Assembly: GCF_022758885.1 (NCBI RefSeq)
Contig: NZ_JALEBH010000001.1
Coordinates: 1,178,001-1,242,000 of the forward strand
Source of the DNA: Sphingobium sp. BYY-5
Lineage (GTDB): Bacteria; Pseudomonadota; Alphaproteobacteria; Sphingomonadales; Sphingomonadaceae
Direction: 5' to 3'
Length of the DNA stretch: 64,000 bases
A program made the translations under genes and the position numbers. Under the pieces are notes generated by a model, which made no database searches, was not told the origin of the DNA, and worked only from the letters and a program-made list of their open reading frames with translations. Positions 21,483 through 30,616 of this stretch are shown here, in pieces; the first letter of the stretch is position 1; every line of letters starts with the position of its first letter.

Positions 21483-21759
21483 GCGATCATTACAACCGAC
21501 TGCGCCCGCACAGCAGTCTTGGCTACCGTCCACCGGCCCCGGAAACCATCAAGATGCCAGCCTGGCCACTCGGCTCCGCTACGCTCCGCCTCCCGCCCAG
21601 GCTGGCATCCGAAATGCGGATCAGCTAATCATGAAACCGGACCAGTCATCGCGGGCAGTCCAACGGCTTGGCTCTCCATCGCGTCGATCCAACTCTTCAC
21701 TCGCCGCATCGCAAGGATATGAAATCAAACCGGATAATTATGAATCAGACACTTAGCAA

Positions 21760-23247
21760 TCATGGTCGATTAACCCCGCCTATGAGATGGCATCCGCACT
21801 TATAGTAGTTTTGAATTGCATCCTGCATTTCCGTAATGGAATCCGCGCCGGAGAAGGACATAGCATGATAGCGCCGCGCCTCCTCGATCAGTCGAGCCTC
21901 CAGCGCGGCAAGGTCGATGCCCGTGCAGATTCCCTTTTCCGCTACGATACGACCGCGCGCAAAGACACGGCGGACATGGCGCGATTGCGCACGACCGAGC
22001 AGAAGTCGAACGGGGTCAGGGTCCGGCATCACATAATCGGCCGAAAGCGCCGCGAAGTCGAGCAGGACGAGATCGGCCGGGGCACCCGGAGCGATCCGGC
22101 CGCCACTATCCTCGCCGACGATCGAACGGCGCCCATCCTCCAGCGCGCCCTTAAGGATCATGCGCGGATCGAGCCCCTTGCCCAGCGCTTTGCCTCGCGC
22201 ACTGGCGTGCCAGACCAGCCGCAGTTCGCGCAGCATATCCTCGTCGTCGTCCAGGGCCATCCCATCGAGCCCGAACGCGACGCGCACCCCTGCCTCCAAC
22301 AACGCACCCACTTGCGGGAAGCCCGAGCGCAGCCGCATGTTGGACGAGACGTTCACCGATACCGTCACTCTCCTTTCGGCCAGCAGCGCGATATCCTCGA
22401 CGTCGAGCCAAACGGCGTGGGCAACGGTCAGTCGGTCACTCAGAAGTCCGAGTTCGTCGAGCCATGCCACAAATCCTTGGGGATGATGGGCATATGCCCA
22501 TTCACGCTGAAGTTCGGTTTCGAGCAGATGCGTATGAACCTTGCGCCCGTCGGCGGCCGAAGCGCGCGCTATGGCCGCCAATGTTTCCGGCATGGTCCAT
22601 TGCGGGGCAACCGGGTGATATTGCAGCGTGAACCCCTCATGCTCGAACGCCTTGGCCTGGTCGAACAGCGCGAAGTTGATCGCGCAGTCGCGCATCCCCC
22701 CCGCTGCCGCCAGAACCCCGGCACGCCGCTCCTCCGGCAGCCGCGCGGCCAAAAGCGAAAGCTCGCCGTAGACGAGGGGATTTCGGTCGAAGAACGGCCA
22801 GGCAAAGGCAACTGAAATACCGACGTCCCTGGCAGCCCGCGATACCGCCTCTGCCTCGACGAGCAAGGCACGACCGTCCTGCGTATTGTGGCAATGATTG
22901 ACCGCCGTGACGCCATTTCGCGCCAGCCGGCCGAGCGCCACGACGGCATTGAGCCAGGGATCGATGCGGGGCTGGCGGCCAAGGTCCGGCAGCCAGGTTT
23001 CAAGGGACTGGTCGGCAGCGCCGAACGCCAATGTTCGCAAACCTCGTCCGTGATCATGCGCGTCGGCCAGGCCGGGGATAAGCAGCGCGCCCGCTTCATC
23101 CGCGGTCAGGAAATCAACTGAAACAGGGGCGAGCGAAGCGATGCGTCCGTCAGCGCCGATCCTCACCTCGCTCGGCCCCAAGACATCGCCAAAGGCGCTG
23201 GTCAGCACGCGGCCGACACGCAACGTGAAGGGTGTAATTTCGGTCAT
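21760..23247 (-). CDS. Amidohydrolase (TrzA/AtzA/deaminase-type)
   Basis: This metal-dependent hydrolase of the amidohydrolase superfamily is about 495 aa. The metal ligands are in PGLADAHDHGRG, HTHLLETELQ and VAHAVWLDVED, with the catalytic Asp in VAFGLDGMALDDDED. The C-terminal composite beta domain reads GAPADLVLLDF. Members deaminate or dechlorinate ring compounds such as triazines, guanine or hydantoin-like rings; the substrate is open. An ATG at 23247 gives the family-like N-terminus MTEITPFTLRVGRV, and a longer start at 23292 is possible. It is divergent from a TonB receptor across a 414-base gap and heads the island's catabolic region. Confidence 0.85.
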   Translation of the reverse strand: MTEITPFTLRVGRVLTSAFGDVLGPSEVRIGADGRIASLAPVSVDFLTADEAGALLIPGLADAHDHGRGLRTLAFGAADQSLETWLPDLGRQPRIDPWLNAVVALGRLARNGVTAVNHCHNTQDGRALLVEAEAVSRAARDVGISVAFAWPFFDRNPLVYGELSLLAARLPEERRAGVLAAAGGMRDCAINFALFDQAKAFEHEGFTLQYHPVAPQWTMPETLAAIARASAADGRKVHTHLLETELQREWAYAHHPQGFVAWLDELGLLSDRLTVAHAVWLDVEDIALLAERRVTVSVNVSSNMRLRSGFPQVGALLEAGVRVAFGLDGMALDDDEDMLRELRLVWHASARGKALGKGLDPRMILKGALEDGRRSIVGEDSGGRIAPGAPADLVLLDFAALSADYVMPDPDPVRLLLGRAQSRHVRRVFARGRIVAEKGICTGIDLAALEARLIEEARRYHAMSFSGADSITEMQDAIQNYYKCGCHLIGGVNRP

Positions 23248-23661
23248 CTCGACAGGACTCGCATCAGTGAGGTGGCACAACAAGCTGCCCATGGTGCCAA
23301 TGATGCATACGGGGCGCAGCCTGGTTCGAATCGGGTTCCCGGTCCCCCTAATCGGCCCAAAAGCAGCCGACGCGATGCAAAAATGTCAGCCCCTCGCGAC
23401 GCGGGCAGCAACGCAGCGAACATCCGCACGAAAATTGCAACAGGTCGGTTCGGTTCTTGCAATGGTGTTGGCTCGATATTTTTGTCTTGATGTGCCCGCA
23501 CGCCGAGACAGTCGGCCAAGCAAAGGCCGGGACCGTGGAACATCGTGGAACCCGGAGAACCATCAGTGGAGAACCACGTGAGCATAGAGATGACAATGCG
23601 TGGCACACGGGAGGGTGGAAAGGGAATTGAAGAGTTCCGACCAAAAAAGGGGTTCCGCGTC
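23248..23661. promoter_or_regulatory. Divergent promoter region with paired GCAAC half-sites
   Basis: No gene is convincing in this 414-base gap. It holds TGCAAC at 23436-23441 and TGCAAT at 23458-23463, 16 bases apart, plus AGCAAC at 23407-23412. The same half-site and spacing occur in two other divergent gaps of the island (29735-29762 and 35201-35228). This suggests a shared regulator, perhaps the LysR protein at 44886-45869. Confidence 0.4.
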
Positions 23662-26013
23662 ATGTCTCGTACCAACAACTCTCACTGGTCAGCCGATCGC
23701 CACCTGCTTCGGCGGCTTGCCGCATCATGCGCGGCGATCGCCCTTTTGGGGGCAGCACAGAGCGCCTTGGCGGCCGATGCCGCTGAAAGCCCCCCTGCCG
23801 CCGACACGGGAGACAACGGAAACCTCATCGTCGTTTCCGCACTCCGCCGCGATCAGAGCATCAACGAAGTGCCGATCTCCATCACCAGCTTCGACAAGCA
23901 GATGATGGACCAACAGGGCATCCGCAGTATCGACGACCTGTCGCGGCTCACCCCGGCACTGAATTTCGCGCCGTCCGCAGGCGTGACTGCCAATAACGGC
24001 ACCAACATCTCGATCCGCGGCATGGCGTCGGACGTAGGCTCGGCCACCACCGCGATCTATATCGATGATACGCCCATCCAGATCCGCAACGTCGGCTACT
24101 ATGGCGGCAACCCTTATCCCAAGGTGTTCGACCTCGACCGCGTCGAAGTCCTCTACGGCCCGCAGGGAACGCTGTTCGGGGCCAGCGCCGAAGGCGGCGC
24201 CGTGCGCTTCATCACTCCAGGCCCGGACTATGACAAGCTGCACGTCTACAGCCGTTCGCAGCTTTCCTTCACCCAGGAAGGCGACCCCAGCTACGAGGCC
24301 GGACTCGCCTTCGGCGCGCCGATCACCGACAATCTCGCCTTCCGTATGAGCGGCTGGTATCAGCACACCGGGGGCTATATCGACCAGGTTACGCAGGGAA
24401 CCGACACCGTCATCAAGAACAACATCAACTCCGGCAATTCCGCTGTCTTCCGGGCGGTGGTCGGCTGGAAACCCACCGACAGCCTGACGATCACACCCAG
24501 CTTCTACTACCAGCGCACCCACAGCGCATCACGCGACGATTATTGGGAAGGCTATGGCCTGGCCCAGGACAACGACTACCATACCGGCGTCTACTCGCTC
24601 GAACCCAGCACCGACACATTCTATCTGCCCGCGCTGAAGGTCGAGTGGACGGTCGCGCCCAACGTCGATCTTATCACCAACACCTCCTATTTCGCCCGCA
24701 AGCAGGAGCAGACGCTCAACTACGCCACCTATTTCTCGGTGCTGCGCTCCGGCAGCCCGTTCGGCACATATTCCAACAAGGATATCACCAACAATGATGA
24801 TTTCCTGACGGTCAAGCAAAAGAACTTCGTTCAGGAGGCGCGGCTGCAGTCCTATGACAACAAGCTAATCGACTGGACTGCGGGCGTATATTATTCGAAG
24901 ACCAAACAGGATTTCAGCAACTACACCAGTTCGGGGCGCATTCCCGGCACGCTGATCAACGGCTATGTGCAGTATGACGGGCGTTACAGCCTTGTAAATC
25001 TCGTCAATGCCAAGGACGAGCAGATCGCCGGTTACGCCAGCGTCGACGTGAAGCCGACGTCGGAACTGACGCTGACCGCGGCCATCCGTTACAGCCACGT
25101 CGATTTCGACTTCGTCAACGTCACCGACGGCACCGGCGCAAGGAACATCCGCACGACGACGACCGCCGGCGTGAAGGAGGGCGCCTGGACGCCCAAGATC
25201 GGGATATCCTACAAGATCGCACCCAACAACATGGTCTACGCCTCGGCTACCAAGGGCTTCCGGCCGGGTGGCGCACAGGCCAGGATCATCAACGACCTGT
25301 GTGCCGGCGACCTTGCGACCCTCGGTCTCACCGAAAGCCCCACCTCATACCAGTCGGACTCGCTATGGTCGTATGAGGCGGGCACCAAGAACGCGTTGTT
25401 CGGCGGCAAGGTGAGCCTGGGCGCCAGCGTCTACCTGATGAAGTGGAAGAACATCCAGCAATCGGTTCGCCTCCCGACCTGTTCTTTCTCGTTCATCTAC
25501 AATCTCGGCAACGCGACCGGCAAGGGCGGCGAACTCTCGATTGATGTGCGACCCATCACGGGCATGTCGGTCGGCGGCAACCTAGCCTATGTCGATCTCA
25601 CCTACGACAATGACGTCCTAGGCGGCAACGGCCTGCTGTTGAAGGCGGACGGCCAGCATATCGGCGGCCCCTCGTGGACCGGCCACGTCTACGGTTCCTA
25701 TGATGCGGCGGTGAGCGACAGCGTCACGGCCTATATTCGCGGCGACTACACCTTCGCAAGTCACTCCTATGCGGCGGCCGAACCACAGGGCTACGGCTAT
25801 GATTCGGGTCTCTATGCGCTGGGCGGGCGCAACTTCGTGTCGGCTCGCATGGGTGCGCGTTTCAGCGGTGTCGACCTGTCGGTGTTCGTCGACAACCTGC
25901 TGAACTCGAACGACATATTGTCGCGCAACCACGACTCGATCGGGTCGAGCCTCTATTATGATCAGACCTACCGGCCCCGCACGGTCGGCCTGACGGCTCA
26001 GGTCCGTTACTGA
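23662..26013 (+). CDS. TonB-dependent receptor
   Basis: This outer-membrane receptor of about 783 aa, from the ATG at 23662, has a long signal region (LLRRLAASCAAIALLGAAQS, cleavage near ALAAD). The plug begins NLIVVSALRRDQSINEVPIS, followed by IDDLSRLTPALNF. The barrel closes with GLTAQVRY. This is the FecA/CirA-like class that sphingomonads use for small organic substrates and is not the carbohydrate type seen at 4076. In-frame upstream ATGs exist (23545) but add a charged, non-signal leader. It is the likely entry route for the island's substrate. Confidence 0.9.
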   Translation: MSRTNNSHWSADRHLLRRLAASCAAIALLGAAQSALAADAAESPPAADTGDNGNLIVVSALRRDQSINEVPISITSFDKQMMDQQGIRSIDDLSRLTPALNFAPSAGVTANNGTNISIRGMASDVGSATTAIYIDDTPIQIRNVGYYGGNPYPKVFDLDRVEVLYGPQGTLFGASAEGGAVRFITPGPDYDKLHVYSRSQLSFTQEGDPSYEAGLAFGAPITDNLAFRMSGWYQHTGGYIDQVTQGTDTVIKNNINSGNSAVFRAVVGWKPTDSLTITPSFYYQRTHSASRDDYWEGYGLAQDNDYHTGVYSLEPSTDTFYLPALKVEWTVAPNVDLITNTSYFARKQEQTLNYATYFSVLRSGSPFGTYSNKDITNNDDFLTVKQKNFVQEARLQSYDNKLIDWTAGVYYSKTKQDFSNYTSSGRIPGTLINGYVQYDGRYSLVNLVNAKDEQIAGYASVDVKPTSELTLTAAIRYSHVDFDFVNVTDGTGARNIRTTTTAGVKEGAWTPKIGISYKIAPNNMVYASATKGFRPGGAQARIINDLCAGDLATLGLTESPTSYQSDSLWSYEAGTKNALFGGKVSLGASVYLMKWKNIQQSVRLPTCSFSFIYNLGNATGKGGELSIDVRPITGMSVGGNLAYVDLTYDNDVLGGNGLLLKADGQHIGGPSWTGHVYGSYDAAVSDSVTAYIRGDYTFASHSYAAAEPQGYGYDSGLYALGGRNFVSARMGARFSGVDLSVFVDNLLNSNDILSRNHDSIGSSLYYDQTYRPRTVGLTAQVRY

Positions 26014-26038
26014 CAGGGCACGCCTCGCGGGGTTCGCA

Positions 26039-26080
26039 GGCAACGGCGGGAGCAGCGATGCTTCCGCCGTTGCCATTTCC
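26039..26080 (+). terminator. Terminator after the TonB receptor
   Basis: GGCAACGGCGG (26039-26049) pairs perfectly with CCGCCGTTGCC (26064-26074) over a 14-base loop and is followed by ATTTCCC, 26 bases past the stop. Confidence 0.75.
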
Positions 26081-26110
26081 CTTATAATGCCGTGGTTGGA
26101 ACTGGGAACG

Positions 26111-26139
26111 AAAAAGGCCTCCGCCAATGGCGGAGGCCC
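26111..26139 (-). terminator. Terminator after the lipase-like gene
   Basis: On the minus strand GGCCTCCGCC-ATT-GGCGGAGGCC (26116-26138) is a perfect 10-bp stem followed by TTTTT. It serves the gene ending at 26170. Confidence 0.85.
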
Positions 26140-26169
26140 TTCGACAGTATCCCGCGGACTGCCGACGGA

Positions 26170-27477
26170 TCAGCCCCCGACGTCTGTACGTTTCTTCTGA
26201 ACCGGCCCTGGCGGCGATATCGTCGCACAGTTGGACGCAGGCGTCTTACCTGCAAGCAGCGCCTTCGCGAACGGAATCGAATCGCGCGCGGAGGCATTCA
26301 CCGCGCTGCCATGATCCTCGCCAGGGTAGACATGCCATTGCAGGCTGGTGCCCGCTGCGCACATCGCCTTGACCGCATTATACTGTCCCTGCGTGCCGGC
26401 CATGTCGTCGGCAAGACCGGTGCCCACGAAGATCGGGCCTGGCATATGTGCGTCGGGGAAATCGAAATTGGCATTCATGGTTCCGTCGATCGGATCGAGA
26501 TTTTCGACGAAGACCTGCTGGCCGTTCAGCCCTTCCCTATCGGCCTGGGCGAACAGGTCATGCAGGCAGGCGGTGCGCGCGGTGCGCAGCAAGGCCCGCC
26601 CCGCCGGCTTCACGAAATCCGCCGGGTCCAGTTCGGGATGGAGCGAGCGGTCGATCCCGGCAATGCGCAGCATGGCGAAGCCCGGATTCATGAAATGCGG
26701 GTCGGTGAGGGTGGCCGACTTGGCAACATAATCGGCGCCATGCGGCGTATCGAACGTCATCACAAGGCCCGTCGCCACCGTGCCGAGGATGTGGAGTTGC
26801 GGGGCATAGTCCTTCGCCAGATATGTCGCGCCGAGCGCGGCGCCCGATCCCTGCGACTGGCCGACGATGAGAACCCGGTTCGAGAGCTGGCGAGGATAGG
26901 CCCCGAGCGCGGCGCGGGCGGCGTCAAGCACCGACCGCCCTTCGGATCGCCAGATCAGATAGGGATGCACCCCCTTGGTGCCGAGTCCTTCATAGTCGCT
27001 GGCGACGACCGCGAAACCCGCTTCCAGCCACTTTTGGAGATAGTCCTTGTCGCGCGCCGAGGTGCCCGTCCATGACGGTGCGCAGACGTCGGCGAAGCCG
27101 GTGGTTCCGTGCGCCCAGGCGACGATCGGCCATCCTCCCTTCGGCGCGGCGCCCTTCGGCAGGAAGACCATGCCGGAAACCGCGATGGCGCCCTGCTCCA
27201 CTCCGCTGGTGGAACTGTAAAGCACGCGCAGCACCGTGCCCGCGTCCGGCTGGATACGGTCGGTGGGCAACGGTTCCTGCCGCAGCATTCGCCCCGGCGC
27301 GCCCGGCTTGCCGGTCCAGTCGTAGAAGCCCGAAACGCCGCCGTCGCCGTCGATATGGCCCAGATCGGCTCGCGGATCAGCGGGAGCCTGGCCAGGCTGC
27401 ACCCCGACGACGGCAGAAACGCTCGCGACCAGCGACACCGTGGCGAGCGCGGTCAAGTGCCAAAGCCATCTCTTCAT
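26170..27477 (-). CDS. Secreted alpha/beta-hydrolase, secretory-lipase type
   Basis: This protein of about 435 aa has a signal peptide (MKRWLWHLTALATVSLVASV). The nucleophile elbow is VGQSQGSGAALG with Ser in GQSQG, the oxyanion region is WAHGTTGFADVCAPS, the Asp is near GTGLADDMAG and the His is in YPGEDHGSAVN. The family includes LIP-type lipases and large-substrate esterases. An ATG at 27495 would add six residues. It would hydrolyse an ester in the periplasm, perhaps releasing the island's substrate from a conjugate. It converges on the TonB receptor. Confidence 0.85.
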   Translation of the reverse strand: MKRWLWHLTALATVSLVASVSAVVGVQPGQAPADPRADLGHIDGDGGVSGFYDWTGKPGAPGRMLRQEPLPTDRIQPDAGTVLRVLYSSTSGVEQGAIAVSGMVFLPKGAAPKGGWPIVAWAHGTTGFADVCAPSWTGTSARDKDYLQKWLEAGFAVVASDYEGLGTKGVHPYLIWRSEGRSVLDAARAALGAYPRQLSNRVLIVGQSQGSGAALGATYLAKDYAPQLHILGTVATGLVMTFDTPHGADYVAKSATLTDPHFMNPGFAMLRIAGIDRSLHPELDPADFVKPAGRALLRTARTACLHDLFAQADREGLNGQQVFVENLDPIDGTMNANFDFPDAHMPGPIFVGTGLADDMAGTQGQYNAVKAMCAAGTSLQWHVYPGEDHGSAVNASARDSIPFAKALLAGKTPASNCATISPPGPVQKKRTDVGG

Positions 27478-27752
27478 GTTAGGCCTGTCTTTCATGTCGG
27501 GATCGTTCGCTCCTTGTTGATCGCGCGTGCGTGCCGCACTGGTCTAGACGTAAACCGCCCGGAAAGCGGACGCCGTTCGCGCATCGCCGCATTGCCGCAT
27601 TGCCCGCGCGGCAACGCGCGGCGGGACCATCACCCACACTGCCCGACCTGGCCATTATCCAAAAAGTATACGCCTCGTTGCGGATTACGAACCCGCCTTG
27701 CCCGCAGACCCAGCCTGCCTATCCTCACCGCCGAACAAGGAGACGACCGGAC

Positions 27753-28985
27753 ATGGCAGACGCAATACCGCAAGGACGCTGGTCGACGGTCGCACTCATA
27801 TACGCCATCGGACTGGGCAGCATGGCACTCGTCGGCATTCTCTCGCCATTGGCATTGCGGATCACGCAGGGACTACATGCGCCCGCGGCCGCCATCGGCC
27901 TGACCATCGCGCTGTTCTCGCTGCCGGCCGCGATAGTGGCCACCGTCGGCGGCGGCATCGTCGACCGACTTGGCCCCCGCCTGGTCCTTCTTCTCACCTC
28001 CCCTGTTTTCATACTCGCGGATGCCATCATATGGTTTTCGCGCGACATCTGGATGTTGAACCTTGGCGTGCTGCTCGCCGGGATCGGCTATCTGGGCATT
28101 CTCAACGGCGGCGCCGCCATGCTGATCGGCGCCCTCGACGGAACGGCACGGACCAGGGCCATGACGCTATGGTCCACCTACGCGCCGGTCGGCTTCTCGC
28201 TGGGCCTGCTGGTCGCCGCGCCATTCACGGCGGGGGAAGCGTGGCGCTGGGCGATCCTGCTCCACGGCGCGTTCATGCTGGTCTGCGCGGCAGGCTCGAT
28301 CATCCTTCCGCATGTGCCGCTGATCCGTGGGCAGGGCGCGAGCGCGCGCGAGAAGCTCACCAGCCTCTTCGCGGGTCTGCGCCACCCGCCGATCCTGATG
28401 CTGGGCCTTGCCATGGCGATGCCCGCGATGATCTCCTATGGCACCAGCCTGGCGGCGGCGACCTACCTCGCCAGGGTCCATGGCGTTTCGCTCGCAGCCT
28501 CGGCCAGCATCGTCGCCGTCGCCAAGATCGCGGCCGTCCTGCTTGGCGGCACCGTGACCGGCGCCCTGCTCGCACGTGATTTCCCGCCAAGACGACTGCT
28601 GGCGATCGTCGTGGTAATCGGGATCATCGCCCAGACCCTGCTGTTCCTGCCGACCAGCCCGTTCGTGCTGGCGATTGCCGGACTGATGGCATGGCTTTTC
28701 ACCTACGGCGCGGCGACCGGCGTGTGCATGGCGACGATGCCCGCGCTTTCCACCCGGGGTCTGGGCGGCGGCAGTGTGGCGGGACTGGTCAATCAGTTCG
28801 TGTCGATCGCCTCGTTTTTGACGCCGACGATCTACTTCTCCCTGACCCACTGGGGCGCCTATGTCGCGATCGCGGTGGTCGGACTCCTGACCTGCCTGAT
28901 CGCGCTGCCCAAGGTCGGACATAAGGCAGGGGATCAGACCGCGGTGTCACCGCCGTCGACCGGCAACATCGCGCCCGTCAGGTAG
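27753..28985 (+). CDS. MFS transporter
   Basis: This 410-aa protein has about 12 transmembrane helices. The start at 27753 follows AAGGAG at 10 bases; longer upstream frames are not membrane-like. The helix 2-3 loop motif is GGIVDRLGPRLVLLL, matching the MFS signature G-x3-D-R-x-G-x-R. It likely imports or exports the substrate or an intermediate across the inner membrane. Its last 52 bases overlap the convergent SDR gene. Confidence 0.88.
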   Translation: MADAIPQGRWSTVALIYAIGLGSMALVGILSPLALRITQGLHAPAAAIGLTIALFSLPAAIVATVGGGIVDRLGPRLVLLLTSPVFILADAIIWFSRDIWMLNLGVLLAGIGYLGILNGGAAMLIGALDGTARTRAMTLWSTYAPVGFSLGLLVAAPFTAGEAWRWAILLHGAFMLVCAAGSIILPHVPLIRGQGASAREKLTSLFAGLRHPPILMLGLAMAMPAMISYGTSLAAATYLARVHGVSLAASASIVAVAKIAAVLLGGTVTGALLARDFPPRRLLAIVVVIGIIAQTLLFLPTSPFVLAIAGLMAWLFTYGAATGVCMATMPALSTRGLGGGSVAGLVNQFVSIASFLTPTIYFSLTHWGAYVAIAVVGLLTCLIALPKVGHKAGDQTAVSPPSTGNIAPVR

Positions 28986-29659
28986 CTCGCCGCGGTGGAG
29001 GCCAGGAACCGCACCAGCGCGGCAGCCTCCGCCGCCGTGCCGTGGCGCCGCAGGGGAAGCCGCCTGTCGAGCCGGGCGCGCTCCCCGTCGGCATCCTCCA
29101 CCCCGGCCCAATAGGCGCGCGTCAACGGGGTATCGAGCCAGCCGGCCAGCACCGCGTTGACCCGGATTTCTGCCGGCCCCAGTTCGGCGGCTAGGCTGCG
29201 CACCAGTCCCGCGACTCCCGCCTTGGTCGCCTGATAGCCATGGGTATGGACCTGTCCCCGCATCGTCGCGGTCGAGGATATGAACGTCACGCTGGCATTG
29301 TCGGAAGCGCACAGCCACGGCAACGCCGCCTGCACCGCCAGGAACGGCAGGCGCAGGTTCACGGCGGCGGCCCGGTCCCACATCGCGGCGGTCCACGCCG
29401 TGATCGGCGCGCTGTCCATCGCCGCAGCCGCCACGACCAGCGTATCGATCGACCCGAACCTGTCCACCGCTTCGCGTACCGCCCGTGCCCCGCTATCCTC
29501 GGCTGCGAGGTCCAGCGCGAGATAGGCCACGCCCGCCCCGAGTCCGGCGGGAACCGCGCCCTGATCCACCAGCAGCACGCCGTCCCCGGACCGTGCGAAA
29601 TCGGCGGCGATCTCCCCGCCAAGGCCGCTCGCGCCGCCTATGATCAAAATACCGGCCAT
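28934..29659 (-). CDS. SDR-family oxidoreductase (first of four in the island)
   Basis: This 241-aa Rossmann-fold NAD(P)-dependent alcohol/ketone oxidoreductase has cofactor motif GGASGLGG at residues 8-15 and catalytic Tyr and Lys in HGYQATKAG with Ser in FISSTATMRG. The family's DxD-type acidic motif near 57-62 is LALDLAAED. Its 3' end overlaps the MFS gene tail-to-tail. Of the island's four SDRs it is the most divergent. It is divergent from the DUF1445 gene. Confidence 0.88.
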   Translation of the reverse strand: MAGILIIGGASGLGGEIAADFARSGDGVLLVDQGAVPAGLGAGVAYLALDLAAEDSGARAVREAVDRFGSIDTLVVAAAAMDSAPITAWTAAMWDRAAAVNLRLPFLAVQAALPWLCASDNASVTFISSTATMRGQVHTHGYQATKAGVAGLVRSLAAELGPAEIRVNAVLAGWLDTPLTRAYWAGVEDADGERARLDRRLPLRRHGTAAEAAALVRFLASTAASYLTGAMLPVDGGDTAV

Positions 29660-29713
29660 ATGCGTGTATACTCTCTTCCATCGCGATGCGGTTCAGCGAA
29701 GCACGAGTGTGCG

Positions 29714-29772
29714 GTTGCCGCCCATGGCCCTATCGGCAACGGGTACGGCATCAAAAAGCAACTCTCGGCAAC
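29714..29772 (+). promoter_or_regulatory. Cluster of GCAAC half-sites between SDR and DUF1445 genes
   Basis: GTTGCC at 29714-29719, GGCAAC at 29735-29740, AGCAAC at 29757-29762 and GGCAAC at 29767-29772 lie in the divergent gap. The second and third are separated by exactly 16 bases, as in two other island promoters. Steps are close to whole helical turns. A shared activator is inferred. Confidence 0.45.
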
Positions 29773-29797
29773 ACCGGGATTGGCTAATATCGTCGGC

Positions 29798-30613
29798 ATG
29801 GCACAGTCATATCCCATCGACATCCCCTCGCCAGACTTCGATGTCGGCGATCCGGCCGCCACGCGCCGCGCCATTCGCGACGGGCGGTTCACCGGCTTCA
29901 CCAACCTCGTCGCGCGCGATTTCGTGCAGGGCAACCTCGTTGCGGTGCCCGAAGCCCATGCCGACGCCTTCGAACTCTATTGCCGTTCGAACCCGCAGGC
30001 GCTGCCGATCCTGGGCCGCAGCGAGCCGGGATCGCGGACCATCCCCGCTCTCGCCGCCGATCTCGATCTCGCCCGCGACACCGGCGGCTACATGGTCTTC
30101 CGCGACGGCGAACTGGCAGAGACACCGCGCGACGCCAGCCACGCCTGGCGCGACGACCTGGTCTCCTTCGTGCTGGGATGTTCGTTCTCGTTCGAGGCGA
30201 TCCTCCAGGCCCATGGCGTGCGCCTGCGCCATCTCGACGAAGGCAATGTCTCCGCCATGTACGAGACCACGCGCGACACCGTTCCGGTAGGTCCGTTCAG
30301 CGGCAAGCTGATCGTCTCGATGCGCGCGCTCTCGCCGACCGACGCCATTCGCGCGACGATCCTCTCTGCCCGCTATCCGCGATATCACGGCGCGCCGGTA
30401 TCGCTCGGGCTGCCCGAGGATCTCGGCATTGCCGACCTCGCGAACAGCTATGGCGGCCACGGCCTGACCCGGCTGAACCCCGGCGAGCTGCCGGTCTTCT
30501 GGGCCTGCGGCGCGACCGGGCAGAACGCGATGCGCAACGCGCGGCTGCCGCTGTGCATCACCCATTACAAGGCGCATATGGTCGTCACCGACCTGCGCCT
30601 CCCCAAGGACTGA
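29798..30613 (+). CDS. DUF1445 / D-glutamate-cyclase-like putative hydro-lyase
   Basis: This 271-aa member of the putative hydro-lyase family (DUF1445) is related to mammalian D-glutamate cyclase, which interconverts D-glutamate and 5-oxo-D-proline. Marks include FVQGNLVAVP, SFVLGCSFSFEAILQAHG and the C-terminal GATGQNAMRNARLPLCITH. It ends 4 bases before the phytanoyl-dioxygenase-like gene, so the two are co-translated. Lactam/amide chemistry suits the nearby HyuA/HyuB (oxoprolinase family), but the substrate here is unknown. Confidence 0.85.
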   Translation: MAQSYPIDIPSPDFDVGDPAATRRAIRDGRFTGFTNLVARDFVQGNLVAVPEAHADAFELYCRSNPQALPILGRSEPGSRTIPALAADLDLARDTGGYMVFRDGELAETPRDASHAWRDDLVSFVLGCSFSFEAILQAHGVRLRHLDEGNVSAMYETTRDTVPVGPFSGKLIVSMRALSPTDAIRATILSARYPRYHGAPVSLGLPEDLGIADLANSYGGHGLTRLNPGELPVFWACGATGQNAMRNARLPLCITHYKAHMVVTDLRLPKD

Positions 30614-30616
30614 GTC

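Larger units (their letters stand above)
19404..21628 (+). pseudogene. IS3-family transposase OrfB, split by an IS256 insertion
   Basis: The rve/DDE integrase domain is intact in the first piece: Asp in [11 protein letters not shown], Asp in IRSDNGPEF and Glu in [15 protein letters not shown]. After CVTGWW the frame enters the IS256 element at 20152. The lost tail resumes at 21483 as RDHYNRLRPHSSLGYRPPAP and ends at TAA 21626-21628. Removing the insertion and one copy of the 9-base target repeat restores the frame exactly. Without the insertion the protein would be about 300 aa. Confidence 0.9.
19051..21649 (+). mobile_element. IS3-family insertion sequence, interrupted
   Basis: A two-frame IS3-type element carries OrfA (19129-19407) and OrfB (19404 onward, resuming at 21483-21628). 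Ends are approximate. A TG end near 19055 (TGAAGTGGTC) partly matches the complement of the right end near 21648 (TGACTGGTCC). A 10-base repeat CGCGGGCAGT at 19041-19050 and 21650-21659 flanks the element. OrfB is split by an IS256-family element, so this copy cannot transpose by itself. Confidence 0.85.
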
